Below are positions 17,620-26,349 of a DNA stretch of 64,000 bases, in pieces. The stretch lies in the NCBI GenBank assembly GCA_964655065.1, contig CAZZLC010000005.1:1-64000 (forward strand), read 5' to 3'. The position numbers and the translations under genes were made by a program. Source of the DNA: DRPG01 sp964655065. GTDB lineage: Bacteria; Myxococcota_A; UBA796; GCA-2862545. Each line of letters opens with the position of its first letter. Within the stretch, counting starts at the first letter, position 1. A model generated the notes under the pieces. That model was not told where the DNA came from. It saw only the letters and a list, made by a program, of their open reading frames with translations, and ran no database searches.

Positions 17620-19629
17620 GTGTCCCGAGCCCTGATGGCCGTCCTGCTCGTCGGCTGCGCGAAGTCCGTCGCTCCCACGGCGATCGACCCTACCGTGCCC
17701 CTGATCCCTCGCACGGAGCTGTTCGGGAACCCGGAGCGCACCTCGGCTCAGATCCGGCCCGATGGCCAGCAGATCGGCTTCCTCGCCGAGGTGGACGGGG
17801 TGTTGAACGTGTGGGTCGCTCCCACCGACGACCTCGACGCGGCCGAGGCGCTCACCTCCGACGCGGGTCGCGGCATTCGCTTCTGGGGCTTCCTGCACAA
17901 CAACACCCACCTCGTCTACATCCAGGACGTCAAGGGCGACGAGAACTGGCGGCTACACCTGGTCGACCTGGAGAGCGGCGACGACCGCGTGGTGACCCCC
18001 GAGCAGCCCGGGGTTGCCGCCCGTGTGATGGCGACGAGTCCGGCCCATCCGAACACCCTGCTCCTCGGTCTCAACGATCGCGACCCCCGCTTCCACGACG
18101 TCCACCGCTTCGACGTGACGACCGGAGAGACCACGCTCGTCTACCAGAACGACGAGTACGCGTCCTTCGAGTTCGACGAGGACCTCGAGCTGCGCCTCGC
18201 GACGAAGATGACGCCCGACGGCGGGCTGACGTACTTCCAGCGCGACGGCGACACGTTCGAGCCGGTCGCGACCTTCGACCAGGTCGACACCATGTCGTCG
18301 AACAGCGTGGCCGTCGTGGGCAACCGTTGGCTGACCACGGACAGCCGCGGCCGCGACACCGGGGCGCTCGCCTGGATCGACCTCGAGACCGGCGAGGCGG
18401 AGCAGATCGGGGCGTCGGAGCTCGCCGACGTCGGCAGCGTGATGGTCAGCGACGTCTCCCGCGAGGTCCTCGGGTATGCCGTCGAGCACGTCGAGCTCGA
18501 GTGGGTGGCCCTCGACGAGGCATTCGCCGCCGACCTCGAGGTCGCCAGGACGCTCGGGCCGGGGCGGCTCTCCATCGGCAGCGTGACCGCCGACGAGTCG
18601 AAGTGGATCTGGTCGCTCGTCGACGACGACAACCCCGTCACCACCTACCTCTACGACCGGAGCGCCCAGTCGGTGCGTCCGCTGTTCACCACGCGCCCCG
18701 ACCTCGACGACGCGCCGCTCGTGCCCATGCACGGCGAGGTGATCCCGAGTCGCGACGGGCTCGAGCTCGTCTCGTACCTGACCCTGCCGGCGGGGGCCGA
18801 CTCGAACGGCGACTTCCGACCCGAGGTGGCTCAGCCACTGGTGCTGCTCGTGCACGGAGGACCGTGGGCGCGCGACCGCTTTGGCTTCAACGCCTACCAC
18901 CAGTGGCTCGCCAACCGCGGCTACGCCGTGCTCTCGGTGAACTTCCGGGGGTCGACCGGGTTCGGGAAGGCGTTCGTCAACGCGGGCGACCAGCAGTGGG
19001 GTCGCAAGATGCACGACGACCTGATCGACGCCGTCGACTGGGCCGTCTCCGAGGGCATCACCACCCCGGACGAGGTCGCGATCATGGGCGGCAGCTACGG
19101 CGGCTACGCGACGCTGGCCGGGCTCACCTTCACCCCCCAGCGCTTCGCCTGCGGGGTCGACATCGTCGGCCCGAGCAACCTCGAGACGCTGTTGGCGTCG
19201 ATTCCTCCCTATTGGGCCCCCCTCCTCGAGATGTTCGCGACTCGGGTGGCCGACCCCCGGACCGAAGAGGGGCGCGCGATGCTCCGGGAGCGGTCGCCGC
19301 TGCACGCGGTCGACGCCATCCAGCGGCCCCTCCTCATCGCTCAGGGAGCCAACGATCCACGCGTGAAGCAGGCCGAATCCGACCAGATCGTCGACGCGAT
19401 GCGCGAGCGCGGCATTCCCGTGACCTACGCCCTGTTCCCCGACGAGGGGCACGGCTTCGCCCGTCCCGAGAACAACCTCGCGTTCACCGCGCTGAGCGAG
19501 GCCTTCCTCGCCGAGTGCCTCGGTGGACGCGCCGAGCCATTCGGCGACGTGATCTCCGCCTCGTCGATCGAGGTGCCCGAGGGCGCCGAGCACGTCCCGG
19601 GGCTCGCCGAGGCACTCGCCGAGGAGTAG
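17620..19629 (+). CDS. S9-family (prolyl oligopeptidase-type) peptidase, lipoprotein
   Basis: 669 residues from a GTG with CTGGAGG just upstream; this start gives a short signal ending VLLVGC, a good lipobox. Residues ~30-400 form a TolB-like beta-propeller (SAQIRPDGQQIGFLAEVDG, KGDENWRLHLVDLESGDD). The alpha/beta-hydrolase domain follows with S492 in GGSYGGYA, D579 in ANDPRVKQ and H611 in DEGHGFARPEN, the Ser-Asp-His triad of clan SC. Family members cleave short peptides, often dipeptidyl- or acyl-peptides; specificity is not readable here. It is the first gene of a same-strand run (S9 peptidase, GrpE-like, Hsp70-like, subtilase, two small anchored proteins). The lipid anchor predicts an envelope location. 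Confidence 0.93.
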   Translation: MSRALMAVLLVGCAKSVAPTAIDPTVPLIPRTELFGNPERTSAQIRPDGQQIGFLAEVDGVLNVWVAPTDDLDAAEALTSDAGRGIRFWGFLHNNTHLVYIQDVKGDENWRLHLVDLESGDDRVVTPEQPGVAARVMATSPAHPNTLLLGLNDRDPRFHDVHRFDVTTGETTLVYQNDEYASFEFDEDLELRLATKMTPDGGLTYFQRDGDTFEPVATFDQVDTMSSNSVAVVGNRWLTTDSRGRDTGALAWIDLETGEAEQIGASELADVGSVMVSDVSREVLGYAVEHVELEWVALDEAFAADLEVARTLGPGRLSIGSVTADESKWIWSLVDDDNPVTTYLYDRSAQSVRPLFTTRPDLDDAPLVPMHGEVIPSRDGLELVSYLTLPAGADSNGDFRPEVAQPLVLLVHGGPWARDRFGFNAYHQWLANRGYAVLSVNFRGSTGFGKAFVNAGDQQWGRKMHDDLIDAVDWAVSEGITTPDEVAIMGGSYGGYATLAGLTFTPQRFACGVDIVGPSNLETLLASIPPYWAPLLEMFATRVADPRTEEGRAMLRERSPLHAVDAIQRPLLIAQGANDPRVKQAESDQIVDAMRERGIPVTYALFPDEGHGFARPENNLAFTALSEAFLAECLGGRAEPFGDVISASSIEVPEGAEHVPGLAEALAEE

Positions 19630-19634
19630 CCCGC

Positions 19635-20330
19635 GTGAACCGAGCCTCTCCACCGAGCGTGCTCGCGCTTCTCCAACGCATCGTCCAGTCCGACGGCCCC
19701 ACGCGGCTGTTCGAGCCTCGACGCGGACCCTCCGGGGCGGGCCTCCTCCCCCACGGGCGGGGTCCGTTTGCCGAGCTCCTCGATCAGCTGCTGGGAGGGC
19801 TCGTGGAGGAGGTGACCGGGGGGCCCGTGCGCCAGATCGTGCTCACCGACGACGGCGTGCGCTTTCTCGTGCGTCACCTCCGCCCCGACCAGCGACCGCA
19901 CGCGGTGCGACGCGCCTCGGCGCTCTACCAGCCCGCCATGCTGCGCGCGTGGAAGGAGGTGGCCTCACCGGCCGAGCGCGACGTCGTGCAGACCGCCGCC
20001 GACGAGCTCTACGGCGACCTCGTGGGTGGAGCGCCGGACACGACCGGCGAGTTCGAGCGGATCCGGGCGGAGGAGCTCGTGCTGTCCTGGTCGCGGGAGT
20101 CCGACCCCGACGTGCGCCGCGGACTCGCACGGGCCATGATGTCGCTCGGCCTGCGCCCGCTCGGCGAGGTCGACGAGGTGGTGTCCTTCGACGCACGCCA
20201 CCACGTGTGTGACGAGAGTCTCTTTCCTGGCGATCCCGCCCGCATCGTGGCCCCCGGGTGGCAGCTCCTCACGACCGAGGGCGTGACGCTGCTCCAGAAG
20301 GCCGTCGTCGAGTTCCGTGAGGACCCATGA
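19635..20330 (+). CDS. GrpE-like protein, partner of the downstream Hsp70-like gene
   Basis: 231 residues from GTG 19635. The C-terminal ~60 residues follow the pattern of the GrpE beta-domain: LGLRPLGEVDEVVSFDARHH, then a variable stretch, then IVAPGWQLL and LLQKAVVEF. These match the (G)LEPI..G..FDP..H.A / ..GY.L..R.LRPA.V.V order of nucleotide-exchange factors, by eye. The N-terminal part is helical and does not resemble the long paired helix of GrpE; it has QPAMLRAWKEVASPAERDVVQTAADELY and a possible small winged-helix section (VRQIVLTDDGVRFLV). Its stop overlaps the next start (ATGA). A nucleotide-exchange or adaptor role for the Hsp70-like ATPase is an inference from context and this alignment. 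Confidence 0.65.
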   Translation: MNRASPPSVLALLQRIVQSDGPTRLFEPRRGPSGAGLLPHGRGPFAELLDQLLGGLVEEVTGGPVRQIVLTDDGVRFLVRHLRPDQRPHAVRRASALYQPAMLRAWKEVASPAERDVVQTAADELYGDLVGGAPDTTGEFERIRAEELVLSWSRESDPDVRRGLARAMMSLGLRPLGEVDEVVSFDARHHVCDESLFPGDPARIVAPGWQLLTTEGVTLLQKAVVEFREDP

Positions 20331-21547
20331 CCGTACCCGACAGCCTGTGCATCGACCTTGGCGCGTCGTACACGAAGATCGCGTACCGCCCCGCGCCCCC
20401 GGCGGACACCCACCTGCTCGCCCATCCTGACCTGACCGATCCACTGCAGGTCTGCATCCCGTCCGTGGCGGCCCGCAATCCGGCCAGCGACCGCTGGGTC
20501 TTCGGAGCGCAGGCCGCCGGGCTCAAGGCCGGTCCCCGGGTGGAGCTCCACGACAACTGGAAGGCCGACCTGTTCGCCCCCGAGTCGGGCGAACTCTCGA
20601 TGATCGAAGACGCGACGCCTGCCGTGCGACGCGAGCTCGTGGCCAAGGTGCCGCTGCTTCGTGCCTTCGACGTCGCCGAGCGCTTCCTGCGCTGGCTCCA
20701 CGACGTGCAGCTCCCTGCGATGCTCGACGTGGACGACCTGTCGCACGCCCAGGCCCAGCTGTGCGTGCCCGACTTCGTGCTCGACAGCCCGCTGGCGCCG
20801 CGGCTCGACAGGCTGATGCGGGACATCGGCTTCGTGAACGACGGCGCGTTCACCATGTCCGAGCCCAAGGCGAACCTGATCGGCGTGCTCTCCGAGGGCC
20901 GCAACCCCGTCACCGCCTCGGGGGAGCCCAACCTGCTGGCGATGTTCGGTGACCTCTCGGTGCTGCGCACCCTGTCGACGCCGGGTCAGGGCGTGCTCGT
21001 CGTCGACGTCGGGGCCTTCACCACCGACCTCGCGCTCTCGGGGTTCGGAAACGACGGCAGCCAGTTCGACGAGGACCCGGCGACCTCGGCGCGGCTCGGG
21101 GTCCGCAAGCTCGACGAGTGGATCCTCGAGACGGCGACCCCCGAGGCCCGCGACCAGGCTCTGAGCAGCGCCGAGGAGCGCGAGCACTTCCACCGGCAGG
21201 TCTTCGGCGCGGCTCGCATCCCGGCCCGTCCCGAGTCCCTCGGGCTCGATGCCGCAGCGGTCGACGCCGCGGTCGATCGGTTCGCCCAGGCGATCCTGGA
21301 CGAGGTGGACCGCTTCGTCGCGTCGGTCGACGCGCACGTCTCGTTCAACGCGGTGCTGACGGGCGGCGGGTCGAACATCGTCGGGGTGGCCCGTCGGCTG
21401 GCCCGGGGCCTCGTCGACCGCGGGGTGGGGTCGCTGCACGCCCCCGATTCCACGGAAGCGCCGGCGAGCATCCGCCGCTACCCGCTCGGGCCCGAGCTCG
21501 TACGCGGAGGCTCGGCGATGGGAGGATGCTCGATCCTCTATCGATGA
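20327..21547 (+). CDS. Hsp70/actin-fold ATPase without substrate-binding domain
   Basis: 406 residues. The three nucleotide-binding signatures of the Hsp70/actin superfamily are present: phosphate-1 IDLGASYTKIAYR at residues 9-21, phosphate-2 VVDVGAFTTDLAL near residue 225, and the adenosine motif LTGGGSNIVGVARRLARGL near residue 345. The protein ends shortly after the nucleotide-binding fold, so the beta-sandwich and lid of DnaK are absent. It starts within the stop codon of the GrpE-like gene, so the two are probably co-translated. It could equally be an actin-like filament protein of the ParM/MreB type; the GrpE-like neighbour favours a chaperone-like ATPase. Its client is not evident. Confidence 0.82.
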   Translation: MTVPDSLCIDLGASYTKIAYRPAPPADTHLLAHPDLTDPLQVCIPSVAARNPASDRWVFGAQAAGLKAGPRVELHDNWKADLFAPESGELSMIEDATPAVRRELVAKVPLLRAFDVAERFLRWLHDVQLPAMLDVDDLSHAQAQLCVPDFVLDSPLAPRLDRLMRDIGFVNDGAFTMSEPKANLIGVLSEGRNPVTASGEPNLLAMFGDLSVLRTLSTPGQGVLVVDVGAFTTDLALSGFGNDGSQFDEDPATSARLGVRKLDEWILETATPEARDQALSSAEEREHFHRQVFGAARIPARPESLGLDAAAVDAAVDRFAQAILDEVDRFVASVDAHVSFNAVLTGGGSNIVGVARRLARGLVDRGVGSLHAPDSTEAPASIRRYPLGPELVRGGSAMGGCSILYR

Positions 21548-21593
21548 GCCGCGGTCCGCGGAGGTTATCCTCCCAGCCGCGACGGAGGATGCG

Positions 21594-23897
21594 ATGTCGT
21601 TTCTGCTGCTGATCACCCTGGTCCCCGCCCAGGCGAGCGACGCGCCGCTGGTCCCTCGTGCCCCCCTGCCCGCCGAGCCTCTCTACGCCTACGAGGGCGC
21701 GGACTCGCTCGCCGTCAAGTGGCGGGACGCACACCGCGCGCGGGTCGACGCCGCGGGTGGGCTGCGCTTCGCCGACGAACTGGCGCCCCAGGACCAGGCA
21801 GCCATCGACCGCATCCTCGCCGGGGCCACCCTCGCGAGCTGGACTGGGGTGTCGGAGCCTCGCCTGCGCTCCCTCGAGGTGCGGGCCGAGCGCCGGAGCG
21901 GCCGCGCGCAGCCCGATCTGGCCGGCATCCACCGCGTGACCGTGGCCGACCCGACGCCCGAGCGACTGCTCGAGGTCGGGCGCGCGCTCCAGGGGTTGGA
22001 CCTCGTCGAGTTCGTCGTCGTCGAGCACCCCCTGGTGCCGCCGCCCGGCGACATCGCTCCGCCGACCCCGGACCACGAGAGCGAGCAGGGCTACCTCGAC
22101 TCCGACCCCGGCTTCGACGTTCGCTACGCCTGGAGCGAGGGCTTCACGGGAGCCGGGGTCACGGTGCGGGACTGCGAGTACGGGTGGGACCCCGAGCACG
22201 AGGACCTGGTCGATGCCGTCCTCTTTGCCGAGGCCGGGCAGACCCAGGACCCGTCGGTGGTCGACAACGGCTGGCACCACCACGGCACCGCGGTGGCGGG
22301 CATCGTGATCGGGCAGGACAACGGCTACGGCATGACCGGCATGGCGCCCGCAGCGGCCTTCGGCTTGTACCCTGAGCGTTCGATCGAGGAGGGCTCGCGC
22401 CGGTCCGTGGCGGTGGCCAACGCGGTCGCAGACAGCGTGCCCGGCGACATCGTGCTCCTCGAGATGCAGACCGTCGGTCCCGACGGCCGCTTCGCGCCCG
22501 CCGAGCTGAACTCCGCGGTGTGGCTCACCGTGCGCACTGGCGTCGACGCCGGGATCACGGTGATCGGTGCCGCGGGTAACGGTGCTGCCGATCTCGACTC
22601 CGAGCCCTACCTCGACTACCGCTCGCGGGGCGACAGCGGCGCGATCCTCGTGGGGGCCGGCACGCCCGACGTCCAGCACGCCCGGTTCGACTTCAGCACC
22701 TATGGCGCTCGCGTCGACGTGCAGGGGTGGGGGCGCGAGGTGTTCACCACCGGTGGGGGCAGCTTCGTCGTCTACGGCGGCGACGTCCGTCAGGCCTACA
22801 CCGACGTGTTCTCGGGCACGAGCAGCGCGTCGGCGCTGATCACCGGCGCCTCGGCGCTCCTGATGGAGGCGAGCTTCCGCTACCGTCCCGACGGCATCGC
22901 GCCGGGAGACCTGCGCGACTTGCTTGTGGACACCGGCATTCCCTTCGACGAGGGGATCGGGCCCTTCCCCGACCTGCGGGCCGCGCTCGACGGCATGAAC
23001 GCCGTGCTCGACATCACGCCCACGATTCTCCCCACCGCACCGCCCGGCAACCCGCCGGGCAAGGTCCGCGAGGGCGAAGCGGTCGCGGTGACGGCCGAGG
23101 TTCGCATCCTGCCCACCCACGAGCCGCGCTTCGTGTGGACGCTGCCCGACGCCACCGAGGTCGAGGGGGCGGTGCTCGAGTTCGTCGGCGAGGACGATGG
23201 CCCGGTCGAGATCGGCGTCCAGGTGTTCGACGAGTGGGACCGGAGCGCTTCGGGCACGATCGGCTTCGACGTCGTCAACGTGCCCCCCACGCTGCCGGGA
23301 CCCCCCGACGTCGTGGGCGTCCTGCGCGAGGGCGAGCCGCTCACCGTGTCGGTGGGGGAGGCGACGGATCCCGGCGACGACACCGTGACCTACCAGTGGA
23401 CGGTCGACGGCGAGACCCTGCCCATCGACGGGCCGAGCTTGGAGGTCGCCCTGGTCGAGGGCACCCACAGCGTCGAGGTCGTGGCCATCGACGACGACGG
23501 CGGGGTCTCCGACCCCGAACGAGCCAGCCTCGTGGTGGAGGACGTGCCCGCGACCCTCACGCTGTCCGCGCCGAGCGACGTCGAGCCTCGTCAGGAGGCC
23601 GTGCTCTCGGTGGCCATCGAGGACCCGGGTATCGACGACGTGCACACCGTACGGTGGGTGTTCGGCGACGAGGAGACCGGCGAGGGCGCCGAGGTCACCC
23701 ACGCCTGGCGCTCGACCGGCGTCTACGACGTCGTCGTGACCGTCGTGGACGACAAGGGCGTCGAGGTCACGGGGACCACTCGCGTCACCGTCGAGCGAGC
23801 CTCCCTCCTGGGCTGCGCCACGCCCGTCGGGGCGCCCTGGCTGCTCGGCGGCGTGGTGGCGGGTCTGCTGCTCCGTCGCCGGCAGGGGCGGTCATGA
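21594..23897 (+). CDS. Secreted subtilase (S8) with PKD-like domains and MYXO-CTERM-like tail
   Basis: 767 residues. Short signal peptide (MSFLLLITLVPAQA). Catalytic triad of the subtilisin family: D193 in TVRDCEYGWD, H230 in HHHGTAVAG, and S410 in SGTSSASA. Residues ~480-735 hold two or three PKD/Ig-like beta domains (PTLPGPPDVVGVLREGE; HTVRWVFGDEETGEG; STGVYDVVVTVVDDKG). The C-terminus has a Cys (SLLGCAT), a hydrophobic helix and an Arg cluster (LLLRRRQ), the layout of MYXO-CTERM sorting signals in myxobacteria. The GGAGG ribosome site is overlapped by a possible hairpin just upstream (21561-21575). Broad extracellular proteolysis is the likely role. Confidence 0.93.
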   Translation: MSFLLLITLVPAQASDAPLVPRAPLPAEPLYAYEGADSLAVKWRDAHRARVDAAGGLRFADELAPQDQAAIDRILAGATLASWTGVSEPRLRSLEVRAERRSGRAQPDLAGIHRVTVADPTPERLLEVGRALQGLDLVEFVVVEHPLVPPPGDIAPPTPDHESEQGYLDSDPGFDVRYAWSEGFTGAGVTVRDCEYGWDPEHEDLVDAVLFAEAGQTQDPSVVDNGWHHHGTAVAGIVIGQDNGYGMTGMAPAAAFGLYPERSIEEGSRRSVAVANAVADSVPGDIVLLEMQTVGPDGRFAPAELNSAVWLTVRTGVDAGITVIGAAGNGAADLDSEPYLDYRSRGDSGAILVGAGTPDVQHARFDFSTYGARVDVQGWGREVFTTGGGSFVVYGGDVRQAYTDVFSGTSSASALITGASALLMEASFRYRPDGIAPGDLRDLLVDTGIPFDEGIGPFPDLRAALDGMNAVLDITPTILPTAPPGNPPGKVREGEAVAVTAEVRILPTHEPRFVWTLPDATEVEGAVLEFVGEDDGPVEIGVQVFDEWDRSASGTIGFDVVNVPPTLPGPPDVVGVLREGEPLTVSVGEATDPGDDTVTYQWTVDGETLPIDGPSLEVALVEGTHSVEVVAIDDDGGVSDPERASLVVEDVPATLTLSAPSDVEPRQEAVLSVAIEDPGIDDVHTVRWVFGDEETGEGAEVTHAWRSTGVYDVVVTVVDDKGVEVTGTTRVTVERASLLGCATPVGAPWLLGGVVAGLLLRRRQGRS

Positions 23898-24568
23898 GCT
23901 CGAGACTGCGCTGGGGGCTGGCTCTCGGCGGCCTGATCCTCGCTCTGGGACTGGGCGGCTCGGTGCTGTCGGGCTTCGACCGGGGCCCGACGCCGACGCC
24001 GACGCCGACTCCGCCGTCGCCGGTGGCGGAGGAGGGCCCGGCCCGAAGGTCCGTGTCCGCACCCCCGCCGGACCCGTTGGACCGGGTGCGGCCGACCGTC
24101 ACCGAGGGCATCGAGCGAGCCGCGGCCGAGGGCCTCGAGCCCGAGGGGCTCGTGGTCGACCCGGAGGACGTCCCCGTCCGCGGGGTCCGAGCTGGCGAGC
24201 CACCGACGCTGGAGGACGTCGAGGTCGCGTACGCGACGTTCGACAAGATCAGCCTCCTGCCCGAGACTCCCGAGGACGATCCCGACGTGTGGGACCGTGA
24301 GGCGGCGGTTCGCCTGCGCTACAAGACGGTCGCGCTGCAGAAGCTCGTCGATCAGGTCGATGCGGGCATGGAGGCTGGCACGGTCGATCGGTCGGCGGGG
24401 CGTCGGGTGCTCGAGCGCACCCGTCAGAAGGTGGTCGACACGATGGCCGACGTCCCGGTTCCGTCGTACATCGTGGACGACGAGGCGGCCGAGGCATGGC
24501 GCCTCCAGGTGACCGAACAGGCGCTGGCGGTGATCGATCCGCTGTCGCCCGAAGAGATGGAGGAGTAG
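23894..24568 (+). CDS. Membrane-anchored protein of unknown function
   Basis: 224 residues; its ATG overlaps the subtilase stop (ATGA). One N-terminal helix (about residues 8-30, LRWGLALGGLILALGLGGSVL) is followed by a PTPTPTPTPP linker and an acidic helical domain: VEVAYATFDKISLLPETPEDDPDVWDREAAVRLRYKTVALQKLVDQVD, then a helical hairpin to the end. The coding region contains a CCGACG hexamer repeat. It looks like an anchored protein with the helical domain outside the cytoplasm. The next gene begins immediately after and has the same architecture. No family recognised; co-transcription with the protease suggests a related envelope role. Confidence 0.7.
   Translation: MSSRLRWGLALGGLILALGLGGSVLSGFDRGPTPTPTPTPPSPVAEEGPARRSVSAPPPDPLDRVRPTVTEGIERAAAEGLEPEGLVVDPEDVPVRGVRAGEPPTLEDVEVAYATFDKISLLPETPEDDPDVWDREAAVRLRYKTVALQKLVDQVDAGMEAGTVDRSAGRRVLERTRQKVVDTMADVPVPSYIVDDEAAEAWRLQVTEQALAVIDPLSPEEMEE
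23987..24010 (+). repeat. CCGACG hexamer tandem repeat within the anchored-protein gene
   Basis: Three CCGACG units followed by a CCGACT unit, coding Pro-Thr repeats. Tandem hexamers can change length by slippage without shifting the frame, so the linker length may vary between strains. Confidence 0.8.
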
Positions 24569-25204
24569 GTGCGACCCTGGGTAGTGGGAGGCCTGGTGGT
24601 GGTCGGCGTCGTAGGGGCCCTGCTCTTGTGGGGAGGCCCGTCGCCGGAGCCCGAGGGCGAGGTGAGCCCTGCGCCGCGACCGGTGGTGACGTCGACCCCC
24701 GACGTGCCGCCATCGGCAGAGCCTGCCGCGCCGGTGGCCGTGGCCGAGCCGGCGCCCATCGCGCCCGAGCCGGGCGACGAGGTGCCGCGGGAGCTGAAGA
24801 AGCTGCTCGTGGGCAATCCCGCCCCCGGCGAGTGGGTCGAGGATCCTCCCGAGCTCTACTCCGAGCAGGTGTTCGGCGATCAGGTCGAAGCGATGCTCGT
24901 CGAGTGCGACAGCGCGCACCGCATCGTCGACGTGACGTGCGACGAGGCGCCGTGCATGGTCGCCTGGGTGGCGGCGCCCGACGACCCGCATCCCGCGACC
25001 TGCGGACGCTGGGCCGGGGCCTTCGGCTCGGGGATCACCAAGGTCGGCTTCGACGTCGACTGCCCCGACGGCCGAAGGGTCCGCGCCGAGCTCGCCACGC
25101 CCCAGGAGGCCCTACTCGAGTCGGTCGAGGATCCCGACGCCTGGCACGGCGGCCGCATGGCCCACCGCGCGGCGGCCTACACCGTCTCCAACTGGTGCGA
25201 GTGA
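24569..25204 (+). CDS. Membrane-anchored protein with cysteine-containing C-terminal domain
   Basis: 211 residues from a GTG directly after the preceding stop. N-terminal helix (about residues 4-24, WVVGGLVVVGVVGALLLW), then a ~45-residue Pro/Ala/Glu-rich linker, then a C-terminal domain with several cysteines (MLVECDSAHRIVDVTCDEAPCMVAW, ATCGRWAGAFG, VDCPDGRR and a terminal SNWCE), likely disulfide-bonded in the periplasm. The architecture (anchor, linker, compact domain) parallels its neighbour. Function unknown. It converges with the two-component genes on the other strand, with only five bases between the stops. Confidence 0.75.
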   Translation: MRPWVVGGLVVVGVVGALLLWGGPSPEPEGEVSPAPRPVVTSTPDVPPSAEPAAPVAVAEPAPIAPEPGDEVPRELKKLLVGNPAPGEWVEDPPELYSEQVFGDQVEAMLVECDSAHRIVDVTCDEAPCMVAWVAAPDDPHPATCGRWAGAFGSGITKVGFDVDCPDGRRVRAELATPQEALLESVEDPDAWHGGRMAHRAAAYTVSNWCE

Positions 25205-25209
25205 GCGCG

Positions 25210-26349
25210 TCAGACGGGCGCGGGCTCGCCGGCGGGTAGCCACAGCTCGAACGTGGCTCCGCCCTCGGAGGACGCGGCGAGCGCGATCGAGCCCCCGTTG
25301 TCCTCGACGAGCCGGCGCGAGATCGCGAGCCCCAGGCCGCTCCCGCCGGCTCCCCGCCGGGTCGTGAACCGGGCCTCGAAGACCCGGTCCTGAAGGGCGG
25401 TCGGAACGCCCGGCCCGTTGTCCGACACCGTCAGCCGAACCCGCTCGTGGTCGTTCGAGGCGGCGAGCACGAGCCGCGGCTCCTCGACGGCGGCCTCGGC
25501 CATCGCGTGCCCCGCATTGACGATGAGGTTCACGAGCACGCGGCCGAGGTCCGTTCGGTCGCCCCGCACCACCAGATCGGAGGGGCAGCGCACGTCGATG
25601 GTGATGCCGGGGGGAAGCTGACCCCGGGCCACGGCGAGTGCGCCGTGCAGCAGGTGGTGGAGCTCCACGATCCCGCAGTGCCCAGGGTCGTCGGGAATGT
25701 GCAGCCCGCGCACGGACGTGTGTAGATCGGTGAGGAATCCCACCGACTGGCGGAGGTCCACCAGCTCCTCCGAGAGCCGTTTGGCCACGTTCGCTTCGAC
25801 CTGGGCGGCCACCGTCGGGTAGAGCGACTGCAGCTCGTCGCAGCAGCCCACGACCCGGGACGCCACGTTGGCGAGGTCGTGCAGCAGCTGTCGCTGGGCC
25901 TCCGCCTGGCTGCGGATCTGCATGGCGGCCACGATCTCGCCGGCGAGACGGGTGCGGTGGGCCAGCGACTGCGCGTCGAGCAGGGCACGGCGCAGGTCGG
26001 AGGGCGACCAGGGCTTGGTGAGGAACCCCGACACCCGCCCTTGATTGATGGCCTTGAGCACGCTCTCGCGCTCGGTGTAGGCGGACACGATCAGCCGCTG
26101 CATCTCGGGGTAGCGCTCGCGCACCTGCTCGCAGAGCTCGATGCCGGTCATGCCGGGCATGCGCTGGTCGGTGAGGAGGACGTCGAACTGGCGGCTCGCG
26201 AGCTCGGCGAGCGCCTCGGCCCCCGAAGCTGCGCACACGATCTCGAACTCGTTGCCGAACGCCGCCTCGAACACGACGCGATTGCCTTCCTCGTCGTCGA
26301 CGTAGAGGATCGGCAGGGGGCGGGCGAGGCTCGTCGGGTCGGAGGTCAC
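25210..26349 (-). CDS. Receiver-histidine kinase (response regulator fused to kinase)
   Basis: 379 residues from a GTG overlapping the end of the upstream kinase (GTGA). Receiver domain at residues ~10-125: acidic pocket VDDEEGN, phosphoacceptor D61 in LLTDQRMPG, and K in FLTKPW. Then a dimerisation/phosphotransfer helix with LLHDLANVASR, and a HATPase domain with an N-box (NLIVNAGHAM), DNGPGVP and GGSGLGLAISRRLV boxes. The receiver-first order with a kinase output is typical of multi-step phosphorelays. The separate kinase encoded just upstream, co-translated with it, is the likely phosphodonor. Confidence 0.9.
   Translation of the reverse strand: MTSDPTSLARPLPILYVDDEEGNRVVFEAAFGNEFEIVCAASGAEALAELASRQFDVLLTDQRMPGMTGIELCEQVRERYPEMQRLIVSAYTERESVLKAINQGRVSGFLTKPWSPSDLRRALLDAQSLAHRTRLAGEIVAAMQIRSQAEAQRQLLHDLANVASRVVGCCDELQSLYPTVAAQVEANVAKRLSEELVDLRQSVGFLTDLHTSVRGLHIPDDPGHCGIVELHHLLHGALAVARGQLPPGITIDVRCPSDLVVRGDRTDLGRVLVNLIVNAGHAMAEAAVEEPRLVLAASNDHERVRLTVSDNGPGVPTALQDRVFEARFTTRRGAGGSGLGLAISRRLVEDNGGSIALAASSEGGATFELWLPAGEPAPV

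Noticed and set aside
21345..23702. 785-codon frame on the minus strand
   Set aside because: Antisense to the subtilase gene, which has an intact catalytic triad.
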